DNA of 64,000 nucleotides from Laccaria trichodermophora. Its lineage: Eukaryota > Basidiomycota > Agaricomycetes > Agaricales > Hydnangiaceae. The stretch is taken from contig JACTVC010000028.1 in NCBI GenBank assembly GCA_018417955.1, positions 682,001 to 746,000 of the forward strand, read 5' to 3'. Under the pieces are notes generated by a model. The model was given only the letters and a program-made list of their open reading frames with translations, made no database searches and had not been told where the DNA came from. Position 1 is the stretch's first letter; every line of letters starts with the position of its first letter. A program made the translations under genes and the position numbers. Positions 35,305-47,300 of this stretch are shown piece by piece.

Positions 35305-35750
35305 CGATCACATTTGGGCATGTTGCCGTGTGTCGGGTCTCTCGTGTCTGGGCATTTTCGCGCGATATGTCGGTGGCGAACCGTCGTTTGGTTGGTTGCA
35401 TGTCGCGTCCCATTTGGGGGTGTTGCCGTCGCGTCACTTGTGTCGCGTCTCTCGTGTCAGGGCATTTTCCGTGTCTGGGCACTTTCGCTCTATGCGTCTG
35501 TCGCGTACAATCGATGTCAGTCGTTTCATGGTTTGCATGTCGCGCCGCGTCACGTTTGGGCACGTTGCCGTCGCGTCTCTTGTGTCGCTCTCTGGTGTCT
35601 GGGCATTTTTGCTCTATGCGTCGGTCGCGTACAGTCGATGTCAGTCATTTCATGGTTGCATGTCACGTCACGTTGAGTTTGGGCACGTTGCCGTCGCGTC
35701 TCGTTTGTCGCTCTCTGGTGTCTGGGCATTTTCGCGTCTATACGCGGTAA
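35305..35750 (+). repeat. Minisatellite-like tandem array, four diverged units
   Basis: Units begin with a 'tttggg(c/g)a(c/t)gttgccgt' word near 35311, 35412, 35552 and 35677 and continue 'cgtctc..gtgtcgctctct' and 'gtgtctgggcatttt'. Unit lengths vary (about 100-140 bp). All three plus frames and one minus frame stay open across it, which is expected of a repeat with few stop words; I do not treat them as proteins. Confidence 0.65.
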
Positions 35751-36820
35751 GCACGTCGTGTGGATGCCGCGTCAACGAGGCCGAGGGGAGTATCGATGAG
35801 GGAGGCTGGGCAGGAATGGGGGTCAGGACCAAAAAGATTTCAAAAGCTGTTTGGCAACTGTTGCAATGCTTTGGCTTATTTGGAGATCATCACGTCAATC
35901 ACGGTGACGGCTGACGTGACACTGACAGGGAAGTTCCCGAAGGTCTAAGCCGAAGGCTTCTAAGACTACGTCATTCTTTGTGACGGCTGTATTATCGATG
36001 TTTTGATGCCAGCACGCCTGATGTTCGTCGGAGTTTAAATAAGCAACTTTGGGTCGTCGTGAATTGTCACGCTCGCCCATCCAAACGTCCTTCTCATAAA
36101 AATACTCAGTGAATAGGCTCAAACTCTTCTGTAGTTTTTAATATAAGTATGCTTCTCTGTTAAGGAAAAGTTTTGCAACTTGAAAACCAGATTTGATTAT
36201 TTTATGTGGCCAACATGCCATCGAAGCACCCAGTTTCACTATATTTGGCCTCCTGAGCTTGTTTCCTGATGGATTTTTCTCAAATAAAAAATATATTCAT
36301 ACTAAGCGTATTCGTTTACATTCTCTCAAATATTTTCAGAGGCCACAGTCGACCAGTTGTGGAGCTAGAGGGTGATTTGCAACACTAGGTGACTTGCAAC
36401 ACTAGGCACGTGATAGTATGTACATTCTGCTTGTCCATACATTTCTCGCAGGTTACGGCGCCCTAAGTGATGATTACTCTTCGATCCGAGTGGAGAGAAT
36501 ACAATCACGGAACCTTCAGAGAAATGAACATGGTTGCTTCGAGAGGAATGACCGTCTGCGTATACCAATCGTATATTCGTGTACCTATGCCAAAATGCAA
36601 TGCCTATTTATGCACCCGCGTCGTGTTCGACTCCTAGAGCAAAAGCAACTATTCCATGTCGGGCTCTTAGCATGAGAGTTCGTGATCAATCTTGCGTAGA
36701 AAAGAAGAAAGTGTCGTGTCACCTTCCAATCAAAAGTCCTTTGCGGAATCTTCAGTGTCTATCGTTGGTTAGTGCTTGTTCCTAACGGCCTCACGGCTTC
36801 AACAGCCACAATCAGTAAGT
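35751..36820. other. No gene seen
   Basis: No frame with family signatures. 'gacttgcaacactagg' and 'gatttgcaacactagg' form a short tandem duplication at about 36373-36405. Otherwise unremarkable. Confidence 0.4.
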
Positions 36821-36882
36821 GATCGTCCAAAGAATACATACGGCGCGTATAGTACAATGATGAGTGGTGTAGAGACATGCTA

Positions 36883-38006
36883 TTAAGCATACTATCAACA
36901 AAGTGTCAGGGTTAGATATCAAATCACAACTGGAGGGAAGACGTACCCTAGTGAAAGTGCCCATAGTCATGAAAGTCTCCTTCCTCTTCGTCCCATTCCC
37001 ATACAAACTCTTTACAGCATCGCTCATCTCCGACTTGCGCTTGGCCTCCTCCATCGCCAGCCCACTGACCACCGCCTTACTCGCCGCAGATATTTTCGCG
37101 CTCGGCCCCACCGCCGCCTGTTTCTTCGTTGGATACTCTGCGTCGTCCGTGGGCGAATCGTTCTTCCGCTTCTTTGAAGACTTCGACTTCTTCACGGGTT
37201 CAAGAAGGCGCTTACGCTCCATTGCTTCACGCATGGTGTCTTCCTCGTCTTGAGAAGGGTTGAGCAGGACGACGTCCTCGGTTCGGGAGTACTTCTTCCC
37301 GCATTGAGGGCAGAGCTTAAGTTCGCCGTCCAAAGAGTCCGTTGTAGATGCTTTTGCTTTGCCTTTGTCGTTCTCTCGGTCTTTTAAAGTAGAAGAAGCG
37401 GAGACGGTCTTCAGCCCTGCCTGGGAGAAGACGCAGCCGCAGGTGGAAAGGTATACGAAGGGCTGGACGCCGTTCATCTCTTTCAATGTCAGTGGGCAAA
37501 CAAATTGTGGTCGTTCAGTGTCGCTTGATGATGGTTCGGACGAGTGAGGCGCAGGATTGGGGCTCAGTGTAAGAGTTTTCACGTCCTGTTGCATGACTGG
37601 TTTAGCCTACATGCAGATAAATAGTGGCGTTCGGAGCTCACCTTCAGCGACCGGATATGACCACATATTCTCTCCCCGTCTCCATAAGCCGCTTTGTCAA
37701 GCAAGTACTCTATTATCGAGTCTTTATTGTACAACTTGCCCAACGCGCATGAGACGATGGGTTCTTGCAGTTTCCTCTGTGATTGCAGAAATATGAGCTT
37801 GTCGTCGGTAGAACTAAAATTTCTGCTCACCTTTGATAATGCACAGAAGAACCACCGTGCGCGAGTCTGGTTGGCCTTGTCAGCTTGTTCCGCCTAACGC
37901 TCTGTCAGCTCCATATCTTTCAAGTCTTTCAAATGTTTTATCTCACCTTCGGCTTGTTTCTAACGAGGTCGCGGCGATCTGGGATGCTTCCACCGTCATT
38001 ACCCAT
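36883..38006 (-). CDS. rtf2: Replication termination factor 2 (RTF2) homologue
   Basis: Five exons (38006-37947, 37893-37831, 37776-37642, 37585-36947, 36891-36883) give 301 aa, close to the usual RTF2 length. The start MGNDGGSIPDRRDLVRNKPK is the family N-terminus. Then RWFFCALSK and PIVSCALGKLYNKDSIIEYL form the first half of the RING-like zinc fold. FVCPLTLKEMNG, YLSTCGCVFSQAGLK and LCPQCGKKYSRTEDVVLLNP form the second half. A Lys/Ser-rich nuclear-type stretch (KKSKSSKKRKND) follows, and the chain ends in MGTFTR-YA. RTF2 acts at stalled replication forks in the nucleus; human RTF2 is removed from forks through DDI1/2. Divergent from MED21 with 148 bp between the two ATGs. A disabled copy lies at 26469-27607. 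Confidence 0.9.
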
Positions 38007-38154
38007 GATAGAGACGTGATTTGTATACTTGGTGGCCCGGGTGGTGGTGGTCAGACTCAAAGTGACTACAAAGTCCGACGTGATCATCTTCACACAATCC
38101 CACATCGTGAGCAAGGTCCTACCCAGCAGCGCAATGCTGCAGGAACTATCGCAT
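38007..38154. promoter_or_regulatory. Shared 148-bp intergenic region of RTF2 and MED21
   Basis: The two ATGs point away from each other with only 148 bp between, so both promoters must lie here or reach into the genes. The same spacing is preserved in the decayed pair (27608-27755). No TATA box is clear. The arrangement is typical of housekeeping pairs in compact fungal genomes. Confidence 0.6.
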
Positions 38155-38855
38155 ATGGACAAGATAACTCAGCTTCAAGATGAAATACAGCAGGTATTAT
38201 TCACTCTCAAAACAAAAACTACAAGCACTGACTGAACAATCGTTGTCCTCAGCTTCTCCTGATTATGGCCAACAGCATTAGCTATCTAGCGTCGCGATCC
38301 AACTTCCTTCAAGTCAGCCCAGAGATTCCTATAACGAAACAGCGGAACCCCGACAAGTACGACCCCCCAGATGTGTTTGAAGGTGAGTGACCCGCCTCGT
38401 CTCCTTTTTCAGCAAATAAGCAAATGAATGACGCATTGTGCCGGTCAGCGAACAAGAAAGAGCTAGTAGCGGACTTGATGGTGAAAGCCAAGCAGATAGA
38501 GTATCTGATCAACTCTCTACCAGAGCCAGAACCCGAGGAAGAACAAGTGGGTTCACGCCGGTCCTCTCAGTTCAAATTTTCGCTTACATTGATACACAAT
38601 CAGGCAATGAGATTTCAACAATTGGAAGAGGAGATGACGCTCGCGAATGAAGAGTACATGTTGGCCGTCGGTCGCGCTAGTAAGATCCTCCCTTGCTGTC
38701 TTCTTTAGACTTTAAGTTGACTCTGTCTACCAGAAAACCTTCACTCCCAGGTTGCAGAAGTCCTGCAGACTATGCTCGTAGACAACGAGGCTAATTTACT
38801 ACAAGATGGACCATCCATCCCCGCGAGCATATCTACCACACCACCCAAAAGCTGA
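38155..38855 (+). CDS. med21: Mediator complex subunit 21 (MED21/Srb7)
   Basis: Five exons (38155-38193, 38253-38382, 38449-38546, 38604-38679, 38734-38855) give 154 aa, the normal MED21 size. MDKITQLQDEIQQLLLIMAN is the hallmark N-terminus; IPITKQRNPDKYDPPDVFEA leads into ANKKELVADLMVKAKQIEYL and INSLPEPEPEEEQ. The C-terminal helix (FQQLEEEMTLANEEYMLAVG, HSQVAEVLQTMLVDNEANLL) is the coiled-coil that pairs with MED7. For exon 3 I used the acceptor at 38448 because it restores E-ANKKELV; an AG upstream would add 13 residues here and cause a stop in the other copy. Middle-module Mediator subunit needed for RNA polymerase II transcription. Upstream of CUL4. Confidence 0.9.
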
Positions 38856-39720
38856 CGACGTGAATCGATTCGCTCGTTCGTCGTTGTGTATATCCGAGGG
38901 CCCGTTCCCCTCACAAATTGAATACCTACAAAGAAGCAACACAAACCCAAGCACGATGTGTTTCCCCTCCTCGCCTGCCGTATCCTTCCCGTTCCAGTTT
39001 CAATTCCGCCTCCACTGTGATATCCACATTAGCAAGCTCAATCCCCCTTCAAACCGAAATATTGGATGGGAGTGCCCAACGTCATTGAAATATGAACTTC
39101 GCCAGCAATATCGCCTTCCCCACTTCTCATAACCTCAACCTTGCTTCCACTTCGAGATCGCCAACAACGGCCCTCAAACGATAATCCCTCCGGCGGTTCG
39201 ATATAGCTTCCTGGAACCCGTCCCAAAGATGGCTAGTTGCCGTTGGTGCCCAGGGAGAGTCATCTCTCACCTTCATAGCATAACAAGAAAGGAAAAGGCC
39301 ATTGTGTTAACCACCCTTTCGGAAAGGAATCGACAGGAAGAGAGGGAGAAGAGAAGAGAAGAGAAGAGAGAAAGACGACGAATAGACCTGCTCACAGCTA
39401 TCGGACCAGGACGAGGGGCGTTTTCGTTATTTGCCCGTACCTTTTGGGTTGACGACGATCTTGGGCGATAGGCAAGGCTTGACTCGCTTTTTGATTCTGG
39501 AGGTACGACCAGCGGTTGGAATCTCTGCTCAAAATCTGATACGGAGAATGAGTCGGAATGAACCTCTGGTCCTCCTACCTTGCCGAAAAACGAACTATTG
39601 TGATACCTTTTGTAGTATATTTGCCCGTCTACTAGTATTCTCTCGACATTGTAGTTTCAGAGGAATATCGCGTACCCGTGGGAATGACAGTCGAAAGGCA
39701 TCTCTGACTTGTCTTTGACC
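38856..39720. other. Intergenic, with GA-rich run at 39335-39375
   Basis: The first about 190 bp are also present after the decayed MED21 copy. 39335-39375 is a GAGAA-type microsatellite (gaagagaagagaagagaa). A minus frame at 39038-39226 is open but unrecognised. The last about 200 bp must hold the CUL4 promoter; no TATA box stands out. Confidence 0.4.
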
Positions 39721-42693
39721 ATGGCGACAAGTGTGTTCGCGCTCTTGACTCTTCCCAACACATCCAAGGGACTCACAGCATTGCAACCCACCGTGGTCGA
39801 TGCGGTTAACATCGTCGGGTCCGCATCTCCCCGTCGCAAAGTTGCTCGTTTGGCCACCGACTCTGATTCCGCCTCTGCTTCCAGATCACGACCCGCAACG
39901 ATTCATAAGCCAGGCGCGTCCATTAGGATACGTATTCTCGATAGCGACGGTACGTATCGAACTAGGATGTAGTAATTCGACTCTGACATGATTTTCAGGC
40001 ACATGGGACAAAAAATCAGACTCAACGGAGCAGTTTGGTTTAGTACGACGATGTATCAAGATTTCGTTGACACGAGCGGGCTTCGATATGCTCCCTGCCA
40101 CTTACGAGCGCATATTTTCGACTTGCCGAGCGCTAGTCATCGACTACAAGCGCGGCGAAGATCTCTATGGCGTTTTGAAGCTCGAACTCGAGCAAAGTCT
40201 CACTGCCTTGGCAGGGATCATGATTGAGGAACCAAAGGAGGAGATCGACTGGCTAGCGGATTTCGCGAAGCATTGTGAGTGGTTTGAATCGCAGATCGTG
40301 AGTTGTTTTTATTTCGTACGGAATATGCTGATGAGAGGATTGGTTTAGGCACTCATTGAGTCACTTTTGACGTACCTTGACCAGGTTTATGTCGTCAACG
40401 AACATAAGGCTATCCCTATTCAGTAAGTCTAGAGCGCTGCTCACAAATCTCATTGCGTATAACTCTCCACGACAGCGAACTGGCATTTAGCTTGTTCATG
40501 CAGAGAATTTTTGAGAATCCCCGAATCGCGGAACGTTTGCGTTCAGGCATATCGAAGTGGGTCGTGGCCGAACGCAACTTAAGGTCTGCCGCCTCGTAAA
40601 ACATTTCCCTTCCAGCACTTACCTTTCGTAGAATCCCACACAGCAAGCGAAAAAATGTCGAAGAACTCATCAAGCATCTCATCATACACAGTCAATACTC
40701 ATCCTTCGAGGAATACTACATCCAGTTCACTCGGTCGTATTACCAAGCCGATTCAGCGGACTGCGCTACAGAACTCAGTGGGGACCCACAAGGATTCTTT
40801 AAGCATGTCATGACGCGCATTCAGGAGGAGACGGAGCGTTCCAAGGCAATCTTAGTGGTCGGCAGTTGGGGCCTTGTGAGGGAGGCTACGGAAAAGGCTT
40901 TGTTGGATAATAGATTGAAGTGGCTTGCTTTCGAGAGTAAGTCATGTCGCTGTCCTTTGTGTATGCTTACATATCCTGCTTCATAACAGCTCTCGGCTCC
41001 TATATGACGGCTGGCGACTTCACGACACTGGCTTCCATGTACACCCTTTTCAGCAGGGTCGGCGGTATAGCCGTATTGTGTGCAGCTTTCCGACAACATA
41101 TCAGGGTAGGTTTCTTCGTGTTTCTTTTCCGTCCAGACTGAGATGTCCGCTATTTAGACATCAGTTGAGGAGATCGTCAAGGATGTCAATAACGACGACG
41201 ACATGGTTCAAAAACTCCTCGACCTCAAATCGGCAGCTAATACGACCATCTCAACCGCCTTCCTCACAAACAGCATCAATGATGCCGAGACTAGCGCAGG
41301 CACGAAGACGCCAGATTCTGAATTCGTCTATTCCCTCAAAGACGCTTTCGCTAGTGGCTTCAGAGCTAGGAGAAATAAGCCGGCGGAGATGATCGCCAAA
41401 TTCCTTGACAAGGCAATGAGGAAAGGCCAGGGTTCTTCAACCGATGTGGAATTTCAAGCGCTTCTCGATTCTGTGTTGGCTTTGTACAGGTATACGGATG
41501 ATAAGGACGTCTTTCGGACGTTTTACCACCGATCGCTTGCTAAGAGGTTGTTGCTCGAGAAGAGTGCTTCTATTGACTTTGAGGCCTCGATGCTGAAGAA
41601 ACTGAAAGAGGGTACGTGTACCACGTAAAAGCATATTTGCAATCATTGCTGACGCAGTCCTGGGGCAGAGTACGACCCAGAGTTTGGCATGGGCGAGGAT
41701 ATGTTCAAGGACTTGTCTTTGTCCAAGGAAGCTATGACGGAATATCACGCCAAGCTTCCGTCGACCAGTTTTGGCCAGCGGCTTTCGGTCATGGTTCTAC
41801 AGCGCAGTGCTTGGCCGTTCACAGTGACGAAGAAAAGCGTTGATTTGCCGATAAGTGTATGTTTTTCGCTTCTTCACCTTTCTTTATTCCGCGACTCATA
41901 AACCACACTCAGATGCAAAAGGAGCTCGTGAATTACGCAAATGACTACAAACTACGACACTCCGGACACGTTCTTTCGTGGGACCATGCGTTGGGCACTG
42001 CGACGTTGAAGGCGAGGTTTGACGCTGGGCACAAGGACCTATCTGTCAGTTTGTATCAGGCCGTTGTGTTGCTCTTGTTCAACGATGCGGTCGAAATTCC
42101 GTTTACGGATATCATGGCGCAGACGAGGATGGGTGTGTATTTTCTTATCATTCGTTCATTCTGCGGGCGATGGTGATGTCTGTCTGTCTAGATGATGATG
42201 AGCTGAGGAGGACGCTCCAGAGCTTGGCGTGTGGGAAGAAAAAGGTCCTGCTGAAGATCCCTCCTGGAAAGGACGTGAACGATAGAGATGTGTTCAAGTT
42301 TAATGCTGACTTCAAGGATGAACGGTTGAGGGTGCATATCAATTCTATTCAAGCGAAGGTTACTGTACGTCTAATTTCGCCCTTTCCTTGCTTTGCTTCT
42401 ACCCCCCTTCTAACCCTTCCCTCGCCTTGTTTCTCCAGCCGGAAGAATCAAAACGAACCAACGAAACCATAGAGGGGGACAGGAAACATTACATTGACGC
42501 GGCCATCGTGAGGATCATGAAAGCCAAGAAGGAGATGATGCACGAGCAGCTCATGATCGCTACCATTGACGCGGTGAAGAGCCACTTTGTGCCTATTGTC
42601 GATACGATCAAGAAACGCGTGGAGTCGTTGGTGGAGTCGGAGTATTTGAGGAGGAGCGAGAAGGATAAGGAGAAGTTTTTTTATGTGGCATGA
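39721..42693 (+). CDS. cul4: Cullin-4 (CUL4), scaffold of CRL4 ubiquitin ligase
   Basis: Eleven exons (39721-39949, 39999-40297, 40349-40422, 40476-40583, 40632-40936, 40990-41105, 41158-41611, 41669-41856, 41913-42132, 42192-42364, 42439-42693) join to 806 aa. A short disordered N-terminus with SPRRKVARL is followed by cullin repeats (FENPRIAERLRSGISKWVV, FEEYYIQFTRSYY). The cullin homology domain carries YRYTDDKDVFRTFYHRSLAK, RLLLEKSASIDFEASMLKKL, LKARFDAGHKDLSVSLYQAV and LLLFNDAVEIPFTDI. The winged-helix end has AAIVRIMKAKKEMMHEQLM; K of RIMK (about residue 750) is the expected NEDD8 site. The C-terminus FFYVA fits CUL4 (..YHYVA). CRL4 with DDB1-type adaptors acts in the nucleus in replication licensing, repair and heterochromatin. 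The ATG was chosen as the first in frame, preceded by a usable context (gaccATGGC). Confidence 0.9.
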
Positions 42694-42957
42694 TGCTTGC
42701 TGAGTTTTTTTGGTGTATTTTCGTTGATCTTTTGAAACTTAACATGTTCGTTTGAGACTTATCTGGATTCTAGGATACTTTGAATATGTACCTCGCCTCG
42801 ACCCTGTAAAGCAACACAGCTTGCAGCTTGTCTCCCAGCGCTAATCTGCCAGGAAGCAAAATGTGCCTTGCGACCTCGTGTCCTTTATATTTAGCACCAT
42901 CCCCTTGTTTGCATCAATCCGACGCTAGAATGATTTCTCCCTCGCCCATCATTCTCA

Positions 42958-44069
42958 ATGGAAAGCAATCACTCGAGTTCACGCAAGTTCATCGATTTGA
43001 TCTTCAAAGCCTCGTCCAAATGGGCGAATTGGAATCCGCCACACGAGATCAAGGTTCGCAGTAGATATATATCCATCCTTTCACAAACCTCTCATCTTAC
43101 TCTTCTAGGTGGGAGACTACGGCAAACTTGACTCCAAGACGGGCGAGTTCAACAAGGAAGGGAATATCTATGACGATACGACCATTTACAACGACGAACA
43201 TCTCGCAAAGCTTGTAGAAGACCATCCTCCCAAGGCAGCTGCCCGTGAGGACGTCTACATCGCCGCGTCTTCCAAAGTGAGACGTGGTGATCTCAAGTCG
43301 AGCGCTGAAGGGTGGGAGGTCTCCTTCTTCCCCAATATCCAGCTGAGCTTACTGTAAATGCAGTGAGGTTCCTGGCCTTGCCGAAGCGTCGATTAAAGGC
43401 CAGTGGGCCTTTGGCTCCAAACGTGGAGCATTGTTGATCATGGCAAATCCGCGTAGTTCCCATATCCCTCAAGGCACGCTTCTTGAGCATTTGGCGAAGC
43501 TTCCGATCATGAAAAACATGGTCCTCATCACGGAAGTGTTCTCTTGTCCAGCGTATAGTTTGTACTTGTCGAGTGGAAGTGAGTTCCCCCTTGTATCTGC
43601 TGTTCACCCCGATCGATGTATGACGCGTCGTTTAGATAGTGAAGTCCTGGACCTTGCGCTGGTTGGTTCGTTTCCTCTACCTCATACTCACGGAGTGACG
43701 GGGGGAGGTGGAATTGAAGGGAAGTGGTGGGTACAGAACACGACAGGGCTATTTCGAAGCGCCCGTGAACCTCATGGAAGAGATGATTACACGCCGTTGT
43801 ACATGCTCAAAGAGATTCGGAAGAAAAAGAGCCTCTTCAGCAGCAGACGCGGAGAGATAGGGCCCGAGCCTGAGGGTGACGATCTGTGAGCGTTTCGGAC
43901 CTTTTGTCTCATTCATGTGGCTGATACTTTTGCAAGTTGGGTTGATGTCCAGGTACCATGGGACCCGCTCAACGAGGACGGGGACGAGGAACCCTTTGAG
44001 GATACGGTGAGTCTGGAGCATTTCCTACAACGCCTCTCCTCAACGCACGAAAAACAGATTTTCGACTGA
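42958..44069 (+). CDS. Uncharacterised conserved basidiomycete protein, 281 aa
   Basis: Six exons (42958-43053, 43109-43311, 43364-43578, 43636-43885, 43937-44006, 44058-44069) give one open frame, MESNHSSSRKFIDLIFK to EDTIFD. Landmarks are KWANWNPPHEIKVGDYGKLD and TGEFNKEGNIYDD at the N-terminus. IKGQWAFGSKRGALLIMANP, an LPIMKNMVLITEVFSCPAYS segment, a GSFPLPHTHGVTGGGGIEGK Gly-rich loop and a VQVPWDPLNEDGDEE end follow. I have the impression of a widespread mushroom family with a 'W.PP..IKVGDYG.ld..TG.F..EGNIY' signature but know no function or Pfam name. No signal peptide or membrane helix. The donor of intron 1 (GTTCGC) is non-standard but needed to reach VGDYG in frame. Just downstream of CUL4, same strand. 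Confidence 0.75.
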
Positions 44070-44362
44070 ACAACATGTGGTTGAACAACACTGGTCTCGC
44101 ATGCTATTTGGTTCACATCGTTACTTTCACTGTCCAGCTTCTCCTTCAATAAATTCCATATAACGTCCCCCACCTTCCCCTGCGATCCTTAAGAGCCTTC
44201 CCAGCCTTCACGAGCAGCCAGCGACGTCGACCTCTCACGATGTACGTGAGGGGGAATGCGAAGTAGTCGCTGGGTAAGATACAGATTCTGTAGAGAATGA
44301 ATCAGCAAACTTTTCGCAACTGAAGCTAGGAGATACTTACCCAATTGCTGGACAGCCATTAT

Positions 44363-47300
44363 TCAAGCACCAATATGGACGAACGTGATCCAACGTTCCA
44401 AAGGTACACCTCGTTTCCTCATTGCTTTGACAGCCAGGTTAAGAGCTTCTGCGGAATCCCTGAAGTCTACCTTCCTTCCTTGATGGCGGAAGATATGATT
44501 GTAGAATTCCTTTGAAATTGTTGGTCCGTCTTCGTCGCCCATTGCCCACAAAGTTCCTATCACGCTTCTAAACCCACAAAACTGCAAAGCCGCCGCTAGA
44601 TGGATGGCCTCGTCTGGCGTGTCGAGATCTTTTCCTGTCGCACTGTGACATGCAGATAAAAATGCGAATTCGGCATTTGGGAGCCTGGCCTGGATCAAGT
44701 CGAGCAAAGTGAGACGACTACCACCATGGAGTTCAAACGAAGCATGGAATGGTTGATCATTAGGTCCCAAATGGCCATGACAGGCGAAATGAACCCAAGA
44801 GTGTTGCTTGAGACCAGCAAGAACTGTGTCACAATCCGCATGCTCACCCACTCTGACAGTCACGAAGTCGCCAAGTTGTTGTATACCATCGATTTCCTCC
44901 TGAACACTGGGCAGTGATTCGCCAGGTTGACCAATGACGAGTAACTTAGGGACAAGTTCAGCGGAACTGCCAATCGTATCGGATCTCGCCCTGATCAATG
45001 CAGATATGGTTGGTATATATGACGACGTGTAAATGTCTGGGAGGTTTCTTTGGTTCCGTCGATATGGGCCTGATGCATGAAGGGGTAGACCGCACAGCAC
45101 GGAGGTTGGACACCACCAGATTCGACTCTTCTCTGGTACCCCCAACTTAGCTAGCTGGTCAACCACAGGCGAAACAACATTGTTCCACAGATCGCGCAAG
45201 ATCGCAGCAATACGTTTTGAGGGGTCAGCCACAGCATTATATCTTGCGGAGGTAAGTTGATCGGCTAGAAAAGCGATGTCCTCAAGCTGTGCGTCAGGAA
45301 GGGGAACGAGAATGGGGGGGTGGTTGGTGTGAAGGATGATGGCGTCAGAACGAAACTGGCTGACATTGACTACAATGACCGGTCCCTCCACTGCAGCTGC
45401 TTGAAGAGTGGCGAATGGAACACTTTGTAAAAAGTCGCCGAAACCCTCAACTTCTCGAATTCTTTTGATGACCTCCTCCCATTCTTCCGATAGGATGCGA
45501 ATTCTCTGCAATTTGAATTCCGAGGGAGTCAAGGGTCCGTTGGGCGCCTCAAACTCGGAGGGTAACACAAGACGCTCAAGCTGGGTGTTTAACACCAGAA
45601 GGCGGTCGGCTAGATCCACGTCGACCAGTCGAAGTGCATCAAGGGGACGTCTATATCCACTCATCTTTGACCACAGTAGGGCCCTGCCCCGTTCAAGAAA
45701 CTCAACTGCAGTCTCGACCTGTTGCGCCTCAATCGCGGCTGAGGCAGCGTCAAAGGCAAGTGTCTTGGACAAGTGGGTGGTGGCAAGGAACTTTTGCTGT
45801 GATTCAATATCAGGGTGTGAGATCAAACAACGATCAAGAAGATGGAATGTCGTGGAATAGGCGTGTATTGCAGAGCTATGGTGATAGAATCGAGCCTTAT
45901 AGGCCCACTTTATGGCGATGGCAAGACGATCCTTTGAACTTGCAGTTGGATGGTTGGCTGCCTGATCGTGAAGCACGAAGGCTTCTTCCAAATCCTCCAG
46001 GCGGCCTGAGTGCTCAAACCGAGTAAAAATAGCGTCACCAAGGTTGCCGAGGAAACCGCAATATCGTGGGTGATCTCGAGGGCAGGAAGCGAGTGCTTCT
46101 CGAAAGCCGTCAATCCCCTTTTCTACACTCTCTGTATCACCCAGCACGTGGAAGAAAATGCATGAAATCTTAGCAATGTTGCCGAAGAAATCGGATACAT
46201 CTGGGTGGTCATGAGGAAGGAGGGCGACAGCTTCTTCATACAAGGTGATCGCCTCTTTCATATCCTCCACACCGCCTGATAGGTTAAAACGTGTCAGAAG
46301 TGCGTTTCCGAGAGTTCCAAGGGAGTTGGCACGATTTGGATGGTTCATAGGGAAGAGAGCGAGTGCTTCACGGTGGAGTGTGATTTCCTCCTCTAAATCC
46401 TCTACCCCGCCCAGCTGACAAAAGCGAGCATGAAGAGCATTACCAAGGTTGTTCAGTGCACCGGAATGATCTAAAAAACCAACAGGACCGAGACGGAGCA
46501 CTTCGCGGTAGCAGGTTATTCCGCTTTCAAGGTCCTCTATGTTGCCTGACTGTTGGAAACGAGTGGACAGAACATTACCAAGGCTGGTGAGGGACTTGGA
46601 GTAATCCGGGTGACCAAGAGGACGGAGGGCGAGTGCTTCACGGCTGTAAGTGATCGCTTCTTCCAGATCCTCCATTTTCCCCAGTTGATGAAAGCGCGTG
46701 TAAACAGCGTTAGCAACATTGTGGACGGAGTTGGCGTAGTCTGGGTGGCCACAAGGATGGAGAGTGAGTGCTTCGCGATGGAGTCTCAGTGCCTCTTCCA
46801 GATCCTCCATTCTGCCCCGTTGCTTAAAGCGATTCCAGATAGCCGCAGCAAGGCCGTCAAGAGAATGAGATCGATGTGGGCTTAGCGTGAGCGCCTCGCG
46901 GAAGTGTGAGATCGCCCGTTCGAGATCCTCCATCCTTCCCAACTGGCGGAATCGGGTATAAACAGCACTGGCAAGGTTGTATAGATAAATAGGCCGTTCT
47001 GGGTGGCCAAGAGGGTGGAGACTGAGTGCTTCCTTATTGAGTGCAATCACCTTTTCCAAATCCTCCACCATTTCAAACTGCGTGAAGCGAGCATGAACGG
47101 CAGCGGCGAAACTGCTTAGGAAACTTGGGCGTTGTGGGTGGTCGAGCGGGACGAGGGTGAGTGCTTCCCTGTAGTATGTGATCACCTCCTCCGTATCTTC
47201 GTTCTTTCCAAGCCGGCTGAAGCGAAGCCAAACAGCAGCAGCGATGTTCACGAGGGAGTTTGAACGAGCAGGGTGTCCGGGAGGGCGCAGAGCCAGTGCT

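Noticed and set aside
35294..35914. 206-codon plus frame
   Set aside because: It spans the minisatellite, and two other frames are open over the same bases.
42828..43064. 78-codon plus frame as the start of the uncharacterised gene
   Set aside because: A different frame from ATG 42958 gives the conserved NPPHEIK ending that joins VGDYG in frame.
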